Shown here piece by piece: positions 53,647-61,814 of a DNA stretch of 64,000 nt. The position numbers and the translations under genes were made by a program. The stretch is taken from the NCBI GenBank assembly GCA_965222765.1, contig CBDCVG010000043.1:62001-126000 (forward strand), in the 5' to 3' direction. Within the stretch, counting starts at the first letter, position 1. Each line of letters begins with the position of its first letter. The notes under the pieces were generated by a model, which did not search any database, had not been told where the DNA came from, and was given only the letters and a program-made list of their open reading frames with translations. The DNA is from Caldora sp965222765 (lineage in GTDB: Bacteria; Cyanobacteriota; Cyanobacteriia; Cyanobacteriales; Coleofasciculaceae).

Positions 53647-53729
53647 GGGTAGCTCGGTGAACAGAAACACTAAAGTATGCAAGTATTTATACGTAAAAAA
53701 TTCGCCAAGCTACCCAGAATCTGCATACT
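53647..53729. other. Interleaved inverted repeats (possible pseudoknot RNA) upstream of the second kinase
   Basis: GGGTAGCTCGGTGAA (53647-53661) pairs with TTCGCCAAGCTACCC (53701-53715), with one mismatch and one G-U pair. AGTATGCA (53674-53681) pairs perfectly with TGCATACT (53722-53729). The order A-B-A'-B' is that of an H-type pseudoknot. It lies about 200 bp before the kinase start. Confidence 0.5.
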
Positions 53730-53925
53730 ACTTTAATACTACATATTGAAGTGCGGAATGTATATATGAGACCCATTAAAAGAGCCAACGTGCCAAATTG
53801 GGATGCTCCCGCGAATCTTTCCTCTATGGTAGCGATCGCCTTTTCGATTTAAATTTTCCATTGCTGATTGACCGATGTATTCCAATGAGAACAAGAGCAA
53901 CTAGCTTAACAGGGAAAAGAGCCGT

Positions 53926-56900
53926 ATGAGAGGTGACTGTATATCTAGCCTAATAACTCAAACTTTTACTGCTATCGGTACTAGTAGTTCAGCTGTTCTG
54001 GACTTGACAAAGGTAATCAAAGCTTCCCAAGCTTTCTTTGAGGAAATTTACCTGGCTCCTTTGCTCTCCACTGTGCTCCAAGTAATGATGGAAAATGCCG
54101 GAGCAGACAAAGGGGCTCTGCTGTTACTCGAAGCTGATAACCTGGTTATTGCTGCTCAATGTATTAGTGGTCAACAGTGCAACCTTCAACCAATCCCCAT
54201 TGAGTCTAGCTCTAAGCTTCCCATCACTGCCATTAACTATGTCTGGCACACTCAACAAACTTTGGTAAGTAACGAGGTAAAAGCAGAAACTTTCTTGGCA
54301 GCTGATTCTTACATCATCGGTACACAACCCCAATCTTTGTTGTGCTTACCTATAATTCACCAAAGCAAACTCATTGGCATCCTTTACCTGGAAAATCAGC
54401 TGACAGCGGGTATTTTTACCAGCAATCGCCTCGAAATTCTCAAACTCCTCTGTGCTCAAACTGCCATTGCTCTGGAAAATGCTCGACTTTACCAACAGCT
54501 AGAAGCATATTCTGAAACCCTCGAACAGAAAGTTCAAAAGCGCACTCACGAATTACAGCAAGAAATTAGAGGGCGCCAGGAAGTAGATTCAGCACTCCGT
54601 CTCTCAGAGGAAAAGTTTGCTAAAGCCTTTCTTTGTAGTCCTAATGCCATTACAATTACTTCCCTGAGTGATGGCAAACACCTTGAGGTCAACGATAGTT
54701 TCTGTAGTTTTACTGGTTACTCTGCTGAAGAAATCCTTGGTTATACAGCAATGGAGCTGAATCTGTGGGTCAATGCAGAAGACCGTGATCGCTTATTCAA
54801 TGCTATACAAGATACAAAGGTTATTCGCAACTATGAATTCGATTTCCGCACTAAATCAGGAGCTGTGAGAACAGCGCTCTTATCAGCAGAAATTATCACT
54901 CTTCACGGACAAAAATGCCTACTTTCCCTTTCCAATGATATCACTGAGCGCCAGCAAGCATCCAAATCACTGGCTCAATTGAATCTAGCTCTGGCAAATG
55001 CTATGCCAGGAATTGCTAAACTCAGTACCGAAGGTCGTTATGTGGAAGTCAATGACTCCTATGCCAAAATTGCAGGTTACGAACCCGAAGAAATGATTGG
55101 GGTGCAATGGCAAGAAAGCATTTATCCTGAAGATCTACCCATTGCGATCGCTGCCTATGAAAGGATGTTAGTAGAAGGCAAAGCTGAATTTGAAGCCAGA
55201 GGAGTTCGCCAAGATGGCTCTATTTTCTACAAACAAGTCCTAATGGTAAAAGCTGATCTTAACCGTGCAGGCTTTGAAGGTCACTACTGCTTTTACAAAG
55301 ATATCAGCGATGCCTATCAGCGAGCGGAACAACGCAGACAAACAGAAGCTGCTCTAGAGCACCAAAATCAACAACTCCAGCAAGAAATCTCAGAGCGTCA
55401 ACGCATAGAGGCAATGCTTGATGGACAAAATCGTATCCTCGAACTAATTGCCAAAGGAAAGCCTCTCTCAGAGATCTTAGATAGCCTAGCACAGTTTATT
55501 GAATGGCTTTCAGGTGAGGCTTTATGTTCTTTTCTGCTACTGGAGAGCAATACAGGAAAACTTCGACATGGTGCTGCTCCTAGTCTACCAGATAGCTATA
55601 ACCAAGCAGTTGATGGTATAGCTATTGGTCCTAAGGTGGGGTCTTGTGGTACAGCGGCTTACTCCAAGAAAACGGTGATTGTCTCAGATATTGCGACTAA
55701 TTACCTGTGGGAAGATTTTAAAGATTTAGCATTACAGTACAATCTTCGTGCCTGTTGGTCTACACCAGTTATTGCTAGGGAAGAAGTGCTGGGTACTTTC
55801 GCCATGTATTACGGCGAATCAAAAACCCCTAGTCCTGAAACTCAAAAGTTGATTGACAAAGCGACTTATTTAGCAAGAATAGCAATCGAACACGACAGAA
55901 CTACGCAAGCTTTGCAACAGGCAAAAGAAGCTGCTGATGCTGCCAACCGAGCCAAAAGCCAATTTTTAACCAATATGAGCCACGAACTACGCACTCCCCT
56001 CAACGGCATTCTCGGCTATACTCAACTTTTCCAACGTTCTGCTGAACTCACACCCCAGCAACAAAAAGGCATCAACACCATTCACACTTGCGGCACTCAC
56101 CTGCTTACCTTAATTAACGATATTTTAGACCTCTCCAAAATCGAAGTAGAGAAAATGGAACTCTACCCCCACGACTTTCATTTGCCTAACTTCTTATGGG
56201 GAGTGACACAAATGTGTCAGATTCGCGCTCAACAAAAAGGAATTACTTTTGCCTACCAACCCAGTAATCAACTACCGACTGCTGTTCATGCTGATGAAAA
56301 ACGGCTGCGGCAAGTGTTGATTAACCTGCTGGGTAATGCCATTAAATTTACCGATAGTGGTGGTGTAACTTTTAAGGTAAGTGTTATTAGTCAAGAGCAA
56401 AGGACAAATGACGTAGGACAAATGACTAATCAAATCAGGTTTGAGGTAGAAGATACTGGTATTGGTATAGCCACAGAGGAACTAGAAAAAATCTTTGAGC
56501 CTTTTGAGCAAGTGGGAGACAATCAGCATAAATCAGAAGGCACCGGACTGGGATTAGCCATCACCAAGAAAATTATCTCTCTGATGGGAAGCCAACTCCA
56601 AGTCGAAACTACCTTGGGAGATGGTAGCACCTTTTGGTTCGAGCTAGAATTACCCCAAGCCTCAGAATCGATGCAGTTAAGAACTCAGAGTTCTTTGAGG
56701 GAAATAATTGGCTATCAAGGGGATAGGAAGAAAATTCTTGTGGTAGATGACTACGATGAAAATCGTTTGGTTTTCGTCAAGTTGCTCGAACCCCTTGGCT
56801 TTGAAATTAGAGAAGCATCTAACGCAGAAGAAGCTGTAGAGCAAGGGATTAAGTTTCGACCAAATTTGATGATCATTGATTTGGTGATGCCAGGGATAGA

Positions 56901-57384
56901 TGGTTTTGAATTGACTCAATATCTACGCCAGTTAGCTGAGTTTGAACGGACGATTTTGATCGCTTCTTCCGCCAGTGTCTCTGAGTTTTATCAAGTTCAG
57001 AGTAAAGAAGTTGGTTGCAATGATTTTCTCGCTAAACCAATACAAGCGGAAGATTTGCTCCTTAAAATTCGAGATAACTTAGAGTTGACATGGGTGTACA
57101 AAGATGATAATAAAATGCCAAATCAACCGACTTTAGCTCTAACTAATTCCTCCCAAGGCATTCAATCAACTACAATAATTACTCCCTCTATTGAAGAACT
57201 AAATACCTTATATGATTTGGCTAAAAAAGGGCTAATTGATAGCTTGATAGAGCAAGCAGAGAAATTGAAAGACTTAGATCTTAAATATTTGAGTTTTGCT
57301 CAAAAAATTCAACAATTAGCTCAAAATTTTGAAATTAAAGCAATTAGAAATTTACTTCAAGAATATATAAATAGGGCTTGCTGA
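53926..57384 (+). CDS. Hybrid sensor histidine kinase, GAF-PAS-PAS-GAF-HK-REC
   Basis: 1152 residues, a close paralogue of the preceding kinase. The order is GAF (about 25-190), coiled coil, PAS (225-340), PAS (355-465), a second GAF (500-660), HisKA MSHELRTPLNG (His near 682), HATPase (790-910; EDTGIGI, GTGLGLAI) and REC (932-1045; LMIIDLVMP), with a helical C-terminus. The second GAF is absent in its neighbour. The last residues NRAC and the stop come from a GGGCTTGCTGA MITE end at 57374, so the native terminus was replaced. Start at ATG 53926 gives only a short N-terminus before the GAF, so an N-terminal loss is possible here too. Confidence 0.9.
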   Translation: MRGDCISSLITQTFTAIGTSSSAVLDLTKVIKASQAFFEEIYLAPLLSTVLQVMMENAGADKGALLLLEADNLVIAAQCISGQQCNLQPIPIESSSKLPITAINYVWHTQQTLVSNEVKAETFLAADSYIIGTQPQSLLCLPIIHQSKLIGILYLENQLTAGIFTSNRLEILKLLCAQTAIALENARLYQQLEAYSETLEQKVQKRTHELQQEIRGRQEVDSALRLSEEKFAKAFLCSPNAITITSLSDGKHLEVNDSFCSFTGYSAEEILGYTAMELNLWVNAEDRDRLFNAIQDTKVIRNYEFDFRTKSGAVRTALLSAEIITLHGQKCLLSLSNDITERQQASKSLAQLNLALANAMPGIAKLSTEGRYVEVNDSYAKIAGYEPEEMIGVQWQESIYPEDLPIAIAAYERMLVEGKAEFEARGVRQDGSIFYKQVLMVKADLNRAGFEGHYCFYKDISDAYQRAEQRRQTEAALEHQNQQLQQEISERQRIEAMLDGQNRILELIAKGKPLSEILDSLAQFIEWLSGEALCSFLLLESNTGKLRHGAAPSLPDSYNQAVDGIAIGPKVGSCGTAAYSKKTVIVSDIATNYLWEDFKDLALQYNLRACWSTPVIAREEVLGTFAMYYGESKTPSPETQKLIDKATYLARIAIEHDRTTQALQQAKEAADAANRAKSQFLTNMSHELRTPLNGILGYTQLFQRSAELTPQQQKGINTIHTCGTHLLTLINDILDLSKIEVEKMELYPHDFHLPNFLWGVTQMCQIRAQQKGITFAYQPSNQLPTAVHADEKRLRQVLINLLGNAIKFTDSGGVTFKVSVISQEQRTNDVGQMTNQIRFEVEDTGIGIATEELEKIFEPFEQVGDNQHKSEGTGLGLAITKKIISLMGSQLQVETTLGDGSTFWFELELPQASESMQLRTQSSLREIIGYQGDRKKILVVDDYDENRLVFVKLLEPLGFEIREASNAEEAVEQGIKFRPNLMIIDLVMPGIDGFELTQYLRQLAEFERTILIASSASVSEFYQVQSKEVGCNDFLAKPIQAEDLLLKIRDNLELTWVYKDDNKMPNQPTLALTNSSQGIQSTTIITPSIEELNTLYDLAKKGLIDSLIEQAEKLKDLDLKYLSFAQKIQQLAQNFEIKAIRNLLQEYINRAC

Positions 57385-57391
57385 ATAAGTT
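57374..57391. repeat. Solo GGGCTTGCTGAATAAG end forming a gene terminus
   Basis: The TGA of GGGCTTGCTGA is the stop of the kinase gene; no inverse partner is visible downstream. Confidence 0.7.
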
Positions 57392-57417
57392 TTTTGTGAG
57401 AAGAGGCAATGGTGAGC

Positions 57418-58116
57418 TTAAACTTTGATTAGTTGAGAACGTCTATATTTGACAATTTCAGGTATATAGCTATTTTTGCCTTTTTGTCTTTGAAAGCCAA
57501 GGCGATCGTAAACCATCCCACCAATTCCAGGAATCACTTCACCTTGAGAGGTACGTTCGTCGTCCTTGGCAAAGTAGAAAAACCGAAATTTATCATAGAT
57601 ATTCTTTTCAAATTCATTTTCCAGTTTCTTTTCAGCGTCATAATACATCACTGGAGCAACTATAAAAATATTTTCTGGATCAATTTTTTGAATCAGATCA
57701 ACAAGATTAGTTCTAACTACACAGGCTCCAGAAATGATAGATTTTACTATAACTAAATAGTTGACATGACTTGCCGTAGGTTCTTGATATTTTTTAATAA
57801 TTGGAGCAATTTTCATGTCTTCAACTTCAAAGGGAGAAAATCGCTGATTCCAGAAGCAAGCGAAGGCGATTTTCTGAAGCTTATTTTCCAGACTATTCAA
57901 GATTCCTTTTGCTAAAAAATCAGCATCTTCAACTGTACAAGCAAGGTATAGACTGCTCTGCTCTTGATCAATTTCAGTTACCAGTATATTACCGAGACTC
58001 ATACCAATTTTTGTCATAGTTTCTCGGTAAAGAGTTGGTTCACTACTCTTGTTAGCGATAGTGTCAAGTAGAACCTTAATATGTTCATTAACAAGGCTTG
58101 AGTATACTCTGGTCAT
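57418..58116 (-). CDS. Hypothetical cytoplasmic protein
   Basis: 232 residues, no signal peptide or membrane segment. Mid-protein IVKSIISGACVVRTNLVDLIQKI and NIFIVAPVMYYDAEKKLENEF have a loose resemblance to phosphoribosyltransferase-type cores, but no PRPP loop is visible, so I do not assign a family. Its ATG overlaps the TGA of an upstream remnant (ATGA), showing it was the second gene of an operon. It is convergent with the second kinase. Confidence 0.65.
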   Translation of the reverse strand: MTRVYSSLVNEHIKVLLDTIANKSSEPTLYRETMTKIGMSLGNILVTEIDQEQSSLYLACTVEDADFLAKGILNSLENKLQKIAFACFWNQRFSPFEVEDMKIAPIIKKYQEPTASHVNYLVIVKSIISGACVVRTNLVDLIQKIDPENIFIVAPVMYYDAEKKLENEFEKNIYDKFRFFYFAKDDERTSQGEVIPGIGGMVYDRLGFQRQKGKNSYIPEIVKYRRSQLIKV

Positions 58117-58270
58117 ATTAAAAAAGCCTCGAGTTCTTCAAAAGAAGTAGGGTTATTTCTTTTGAGTAGTTCCTGAAATCGTTTAAACTTACTGGAATCA
58201 ATACTATATGGTAGTGTTCCTTGGTCTAGCCCATTGCTGTTGATGCAAGTGTACCATCTTGACGAGAAGC
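58113..58270 (-). pseudogene. 3' remnant of a gene translationally coupled to the hypothetical protein
   Basis: In the frame ending in TGA at 58113 the sequence reads LDQGTLPYSIDSSKFKRFQE and ...SFEELEAFLI; just upstream, one frame away, it reads VHEASRQDGTLASTAMG. The pieces join if one base is corrected. There is no start codon. The natural reading is a degraded upstream partner whose 5' part is lost. Confidence 0.5.
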
Positions 58271-58522
58271 TTCATGTACTTACTTAAAGTAAAACCCCTG
58301 CTACACACTACTTTTGTCATTGCGATCGCTAAGTACCTAATTTCTAAGCCTGGTATACTTTTTGAGTCTGTACTTGATGGATAAGTTATCTTAGCAGAGC
58401 ATAGCTTACTTAGTATTGCATCACTACCCCACTCAGAACCAAAAATTGATTTGTTCATTTTTATGAATACACAAGATACTTCAGCTTCTCCTCCTATACA
58501 AATTCGTCCTCTGAGGACTTTT

Positions 58523-59385
58523 ATGCGAGTAGACACACTCAGAGTGAAGATGTCCGGATTGAGCTTGTGCCCATGATTGACGTAATTTTTTGTATTCTGA
58601 CATTCTTTATCCTGGCGGCAGTGGGCTTTTCTCGCCAACAAGCAATTAGTGTCGATATACCTAAAGCAAGAACTGGAACGCCACAAGGGCAGGAAATCTT
58701 GATGATTACCCTTGATCAGTCGGGTGAGGTTTATGTTGAAAAAGAACGTATGCTAAGGAAAGAGCAGTTTAAGCGCAAACTAGAGGCATATCGTCAACAG
58801 AATCCTGGTGGATTGATGGCGCTCTATGCTTCGGAAAATGCCCGTTACAATCAGGTTGTGCAGGTGTTGGATTTTCTTAGGGAAGTCGGAGGCGAGCGGG
58901 TAGCGCTAGCAACTCTAGCTGGGGAATTGCCAACTAGTAACCAGCCTGCTACGCAACCACCAGGTACTTCTGTCCCTGGCTTAGATCCTAACCAGCAACC
59001 AGGTACTTCTATCCCTGGCATCACACCACCAACTCCAGGTACTTCTATCCCTGGCATCACACCACCAACTTCAGGTACTTCTATCCCTGGCATCACACCA
59101 CCAACTCCAGGTACTTCTATCCCTGGCATCACACCACCAACTTCAGGTACTTCTATCCCTGGCATCACACCACCAACTTCAGGCACTTACCCTAATCAAC
59201 AGCCACAAGGATTACCCAACTTCAACGGTTCCAGTCCAGGTAATCAACAGCCACAAGGATCACCTAATTTGAACAGTCCAAGTCCAGGTAATCTACAACA
59301 ATCTTTGCCTGGAGACACAGGGGTGAGTCCGAATCCTCGTCCTACAGCTTCTCCAAGAAAGAGTAATACTCTTCCTGAGAGTTAA
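58523..59385 (+). CDS. ExbD/TolR-type biopolymer transport protein with early frameshift
   Basis: The conserved ExbD core is RIELVPMIDVIFCILTFFIL (membrane helix with the key Asp), then SVDIPKA and a periplasmic domain. The C-terminus (from about 58980) is a low-complexity stretch with five copies of a 12-residue unit, TSIPGITPPT(P/S)G. The best start, ATG 58523 with GAGGA 5 nt upstream, gives MRVDT, after which two extra bases (CT, 58538-58539) break the frame; removing them gives MRVDTQSEDVRIELVP, the family start. As written, translation can only begin at GTG 58567. Either a real mutation or a sequencing error. Confidence 0.8.
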
Positions 59386-59899
59386 TTTAATTCTCCCCCA
59401 TGGAGTTGTCAAACGACTACGAATGTTCCCCTGCGGCTACCTACTTCCTTACTCAAGCAGATAGATGAAGCTGTTCAAAAAAGGGTGATAAAGATGCCGC
59501 ACTTAGCGGATACTTGGAACAGATGAGCGATCGCGATCACCGAAAGCGGCACCGAAGCCCATTCCTTTAGGGATGGGAGGGATAGCTGCCCGCCGCTTGG
59601 TTGGCAAGTTATTTGTTAGAAAGTTTTTTGTACAAACAACCAACAACTAACAACTTACTAACACTTGTATCCCCCGTGCTGTCTTCCGGGGGATGAGGGG
59701 TGAACGAAATATGAAGTGGGATTTATAGCAAAGTATCCTCTCAAATCATTAGTTCTCCTTTGTTTCCGTATCTCCCCATCTCCCTATCTCCCCACCCTTT
59801 TTTTCGCTCACCCGGGGATGAGTTAACTGGAGAATCCTCAAAGATTGCTCCTCTGAAATATGATGAAAATAGTACCAAATCAAAAGAGCTGTATTCGGT
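59386..59899. other. Intergenic region with IS605-end relics
   Basis: No gene is supported. GAAGCCCATTCCTTTAGGGA (about 59559) resembles an IS605 right-end hairpin. ATCCCCCG...CCGGGGGAT forms a hairpin at about 59667-59693; its GCTGTCTTCCGGGGGATGAG arm recurs inverted at about 61758-61777, and GGGGATGAGTTAA recurs near 59813. Confidence 0.5.
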
Positions 59900-60169
59900 A
59901 TGACTACCATTAAAGACAAATTGGACATGGCGATTGCATCCACCCCAGAACCGATCCTAGAACAAGTTCTCGACTATCTCGAATACCTCAAAGCTAAAGC
60001 AGGTAACTCTAGGAGAGAATCTAGCACAGCTGTGATTGAGCCGGTCGAACCTATTTTGCGTGATTCTAAAGCCAAAGACTTACTGAAATTTGCAGGCACT
60101 TGGCAAGGAGAAGACTTTGAGGAATGCCTTGAACTTGTCTACAATAGTCGTTCTGAAGCTCAATTCTGA
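59900..60169 (+). CDS. VapB-like antitoxin of the adjacent PIN toxin
   Basis: 89 residues, acidic: TTIKDKLDMAIASTPEPILEQVLDYLEYLKAK is the DUF2281-like/antitoxin helix pattern seen before PIN toxins. The stop shares its last base with the toxin ATG (TGATG), so the two are coupled. The C-terminal half (DLLKFAGTWQGEDFEECLE) probably wraps the toxin. Confidence 0.8.
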   Translation: MTTIKDKLDMAIASTPEPILEQVLDYLEYLKAKAGNSRRESSTAVIEPVEPILRDSKAKDLLKFAGTWQGEDFEECLELVYNSRSEAQF

Positions 60170-60612
60170 TGTATTTGCTCGACACCAACCACTGTAGCCG
60201 TATCATCTTCGGCGAACCTACCTTGATGCAGCAGCTACAACTTCACACAGAAGCAGGTGTTGCCACCAGTACCATCGTCTGTGGAGAGCTCTTTTACATG
60301 GCAGCTAAATCTGAACGAAGAGCCGCGAACCTCCAGCAAGTCAGAGCTTTTATAGACACAATCGCCTTATACCCCATTAATCTCCCCATTTCTGAAATTT
60401 ACGGCTCCCTCAAAGGAAAACTGATTGCTGCTTTTGGTCCCAAAAATAAAATACAGCGACGAAACTTCAACCCACAAAACCTTGGTTTTGGAGACAATGA
60501 TCTCTGGATTGCAGCTACAGCAATATACAACAAACTTACAGTTGTTTCTGCCGACAATGATTTTCAGCGCATTCAACAGGTGGAACCTTTGGTATTAGAA
60601 TCTTGGATTTGA
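60169..60612 (+). CDS. vapC: VapC-type PIN-domain ribonuclease toxin
   Basis: 147 residues with the PIN acidic residues: D5 (LLDTNHCS), E40 (CGELFYMA), D111 (GDNDLWIAA) and D129 (VSADND). VapC toxins cleave tRNA or rRNA; the target here is unknown. All catalytic residues are present. It is overlapped at its start by the antitoxin stop. A MITE lies 77 bp downstream. Confidence 0.9.
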   Translation: MYLLDTNHCSRIIFGEPTLMQQLQLHTEAGVATSTIVCGELFYMAAKSERRAANLQQVRAFIDTIALYPINLPISEIYGSLKGKLIAAFGPKNKIQRRNFNPQNLGFGDNDLWIAATAIYNKLTVVSADNDFQRIQQVEPLVLESWI

Positions 60613-60689
60613 AGAGAATTACAACAAAGGCACACCAGGGTAAAAAGAAAGGTTCCGATCGCTTACTCAGATCAACCCAACACATAACT

Positions 60690-60907
60690 AGGGCTTGCTG
60701 AATAAGTCGTAATTTTCGGGTTTGAATAGGTGGTAGGTGGTAGGTGGCAGGTGGTAGGTAAGGTATTAGGTATTAGGTGTTAGGGAATTTTCCACGAAAG
60801 TGCAAGGTTTTTGAGCCCATAGATGCAAAAACCTTGCACTTGTTTGGCTTACCATAGGATTGAAAGCCTCGTCACCGCATGGCTTCCACACTTATGCAGC
60901 AAACCCT
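60690..60907. mobile_element. GGGCTTGCTGAATAAG MITE with perfect TAACTA duplication
   Basis: The core runs from GGGCTTG at 60691 to AAACCC at 60906. TAACTA flanks both sides (60685-60690 and 60907-60912). The interior has GGTGGTA/GGTGGCA heptamers and a long hairpin with arms AGTGCAAGGTTTTT and AAAAACCTTGCACT (about 60797-60840). No ORF. Confidence 0.9.
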
Positions 60908-61088
60908 AACTACATATATAGCAGTTATCGCATCCGTGAGATACAGTCAATTTTGACGAGCCTATTCCTTAGAATTGGGGTTTAGACTAAAAATTTAATG
61001 TCTATGGACTGACTTGTTAGGCATTATTTCGGTTTCCTTTTTCACCAACCAGGTAGATGATAAATAGAATTACGACGAGCACATCTTA

Positions 61089-61667
61089 TTAGAGCTTCTG
61101 TTTCTTCTTGCCAAGGATTGCTGAACCTACGCTGAAAGTACCGAGTGCAAAGAGGCTCAGAGTTGACATGGGTTCAGGGACGGTGATTGGAGCTGCAGTA
61201 AAACTAGCGGGTAATTCACTATCTTCCGGACCGAAATTTTCAAAACCTGGTACAAATGGTGGTGCAGAAAAAATCTCAAAATAACCTGGAGGCTCCAAAA
61301 AACTAGCAAAAAACACATTAACAAAGTTTCCTCCCGAGGTGGAATAGCCAAAACCATCACTTGTTAACTGCTCAGGATTAAGACTGATTAAATTGTCAAG
61401 TTCAAAAGGTTCGTTTCCCGGTATTGAAGTTCCCGTAGCTTCCAAACCAGTAATTGTTTCGTTATTGCGCGTACCAGTAATTCCAGTAATTTGGTAAAAA
61501 CCCAAATCGTCAGGAGTATCATTAGTAGTTAAAGTACCACTAGCATCTACGCCAGTAACTGAATAGCTCCAGTTCCAAGTTAAAGCAGAGGCAGTTTCTA
61601 TTTTCCCAAAAACTAACCCAGATGTAGCCGTAAGGACTGTGATAGATAGTGCAATTATATTTTTCAT
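61089..61667 (-). CDS. PEP-CTERM sorting domain protein, second copy
   Basis: The start MKNIIALSITVLTATSGLVFG at 61667 gives a signal peptide; the upstream extension to 61694 is rejected. The mature part is Thr/Gly-rich. The C-terminus is VPEPMSTLSLFALGTFSVGSAILGKKKQKL: PEP motif, hydrophobic helix, basic tail. Exosortase substrate by family; its function is unknown. Confidence 0.88.
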   Translation of the reverse strand: MKNIIALSITVLTATSGLVFGKIETASALTWNWSYSVTGVDASGTLTTNDTPDDLGFYQITGITGTRNNETITGLEATGTSIPGNEPFELDNLISLNPEQLTSDGFGYSTSGGNFVNVFFASFLEPPGYFEIFSAPPFVPGFENFGPEDSELPASFTAAPITVPEPMSTLSLFALGTFSVGSAILGKKKQKL

Positions 61668-61814
61668 CAAAAAATTTAATCGGAAAGTAAACAATACCCT
61701 GAGGGCTGAAATTAGTCAAATCCAACTGCGATCGCTCAGGAAAGGAGAAGAAATTAACTCATCCCCCGGAAGACAGCCCTTGGTTGACTATCGGGATGGG
61801 TGAAGATATGACAT

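Larger units (their letters stand above)
53258..53925. other. Repeat-built region between the two kinases
   Basis: About 670 bp with no gene: GGAGGCA-type heptamers (53312-53346), the second R1 copy (about 53360-53592) with a nested 102-bp MITE, and an interleaved inverted-repeat structure at 53647-53729 followed by the presumed promoter of the second kinase. Confidence 0.7.

Noticed and set aside
58463..58573. ATG at 58463 as start of the ExbD-like gene
   Set aside because: That frame encodes about 37 residues and stops at TGA; it does not join the ExbD core, and the ATG at 58523 has the better ribosome site.
58204..58686. 160-residue minus-strand frame
   Set aside because: It runs antisense to the ExbD N-terminus, has no family resemblance and an odd composition; the remnant at 58113-58270 explains the only protein-like part.
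58851..59186. Minus-strand frame of Gly/Val/Pro repeats
   Set aside because: Antisense reading of the 36-bp repeats in the ExbD-like gene.
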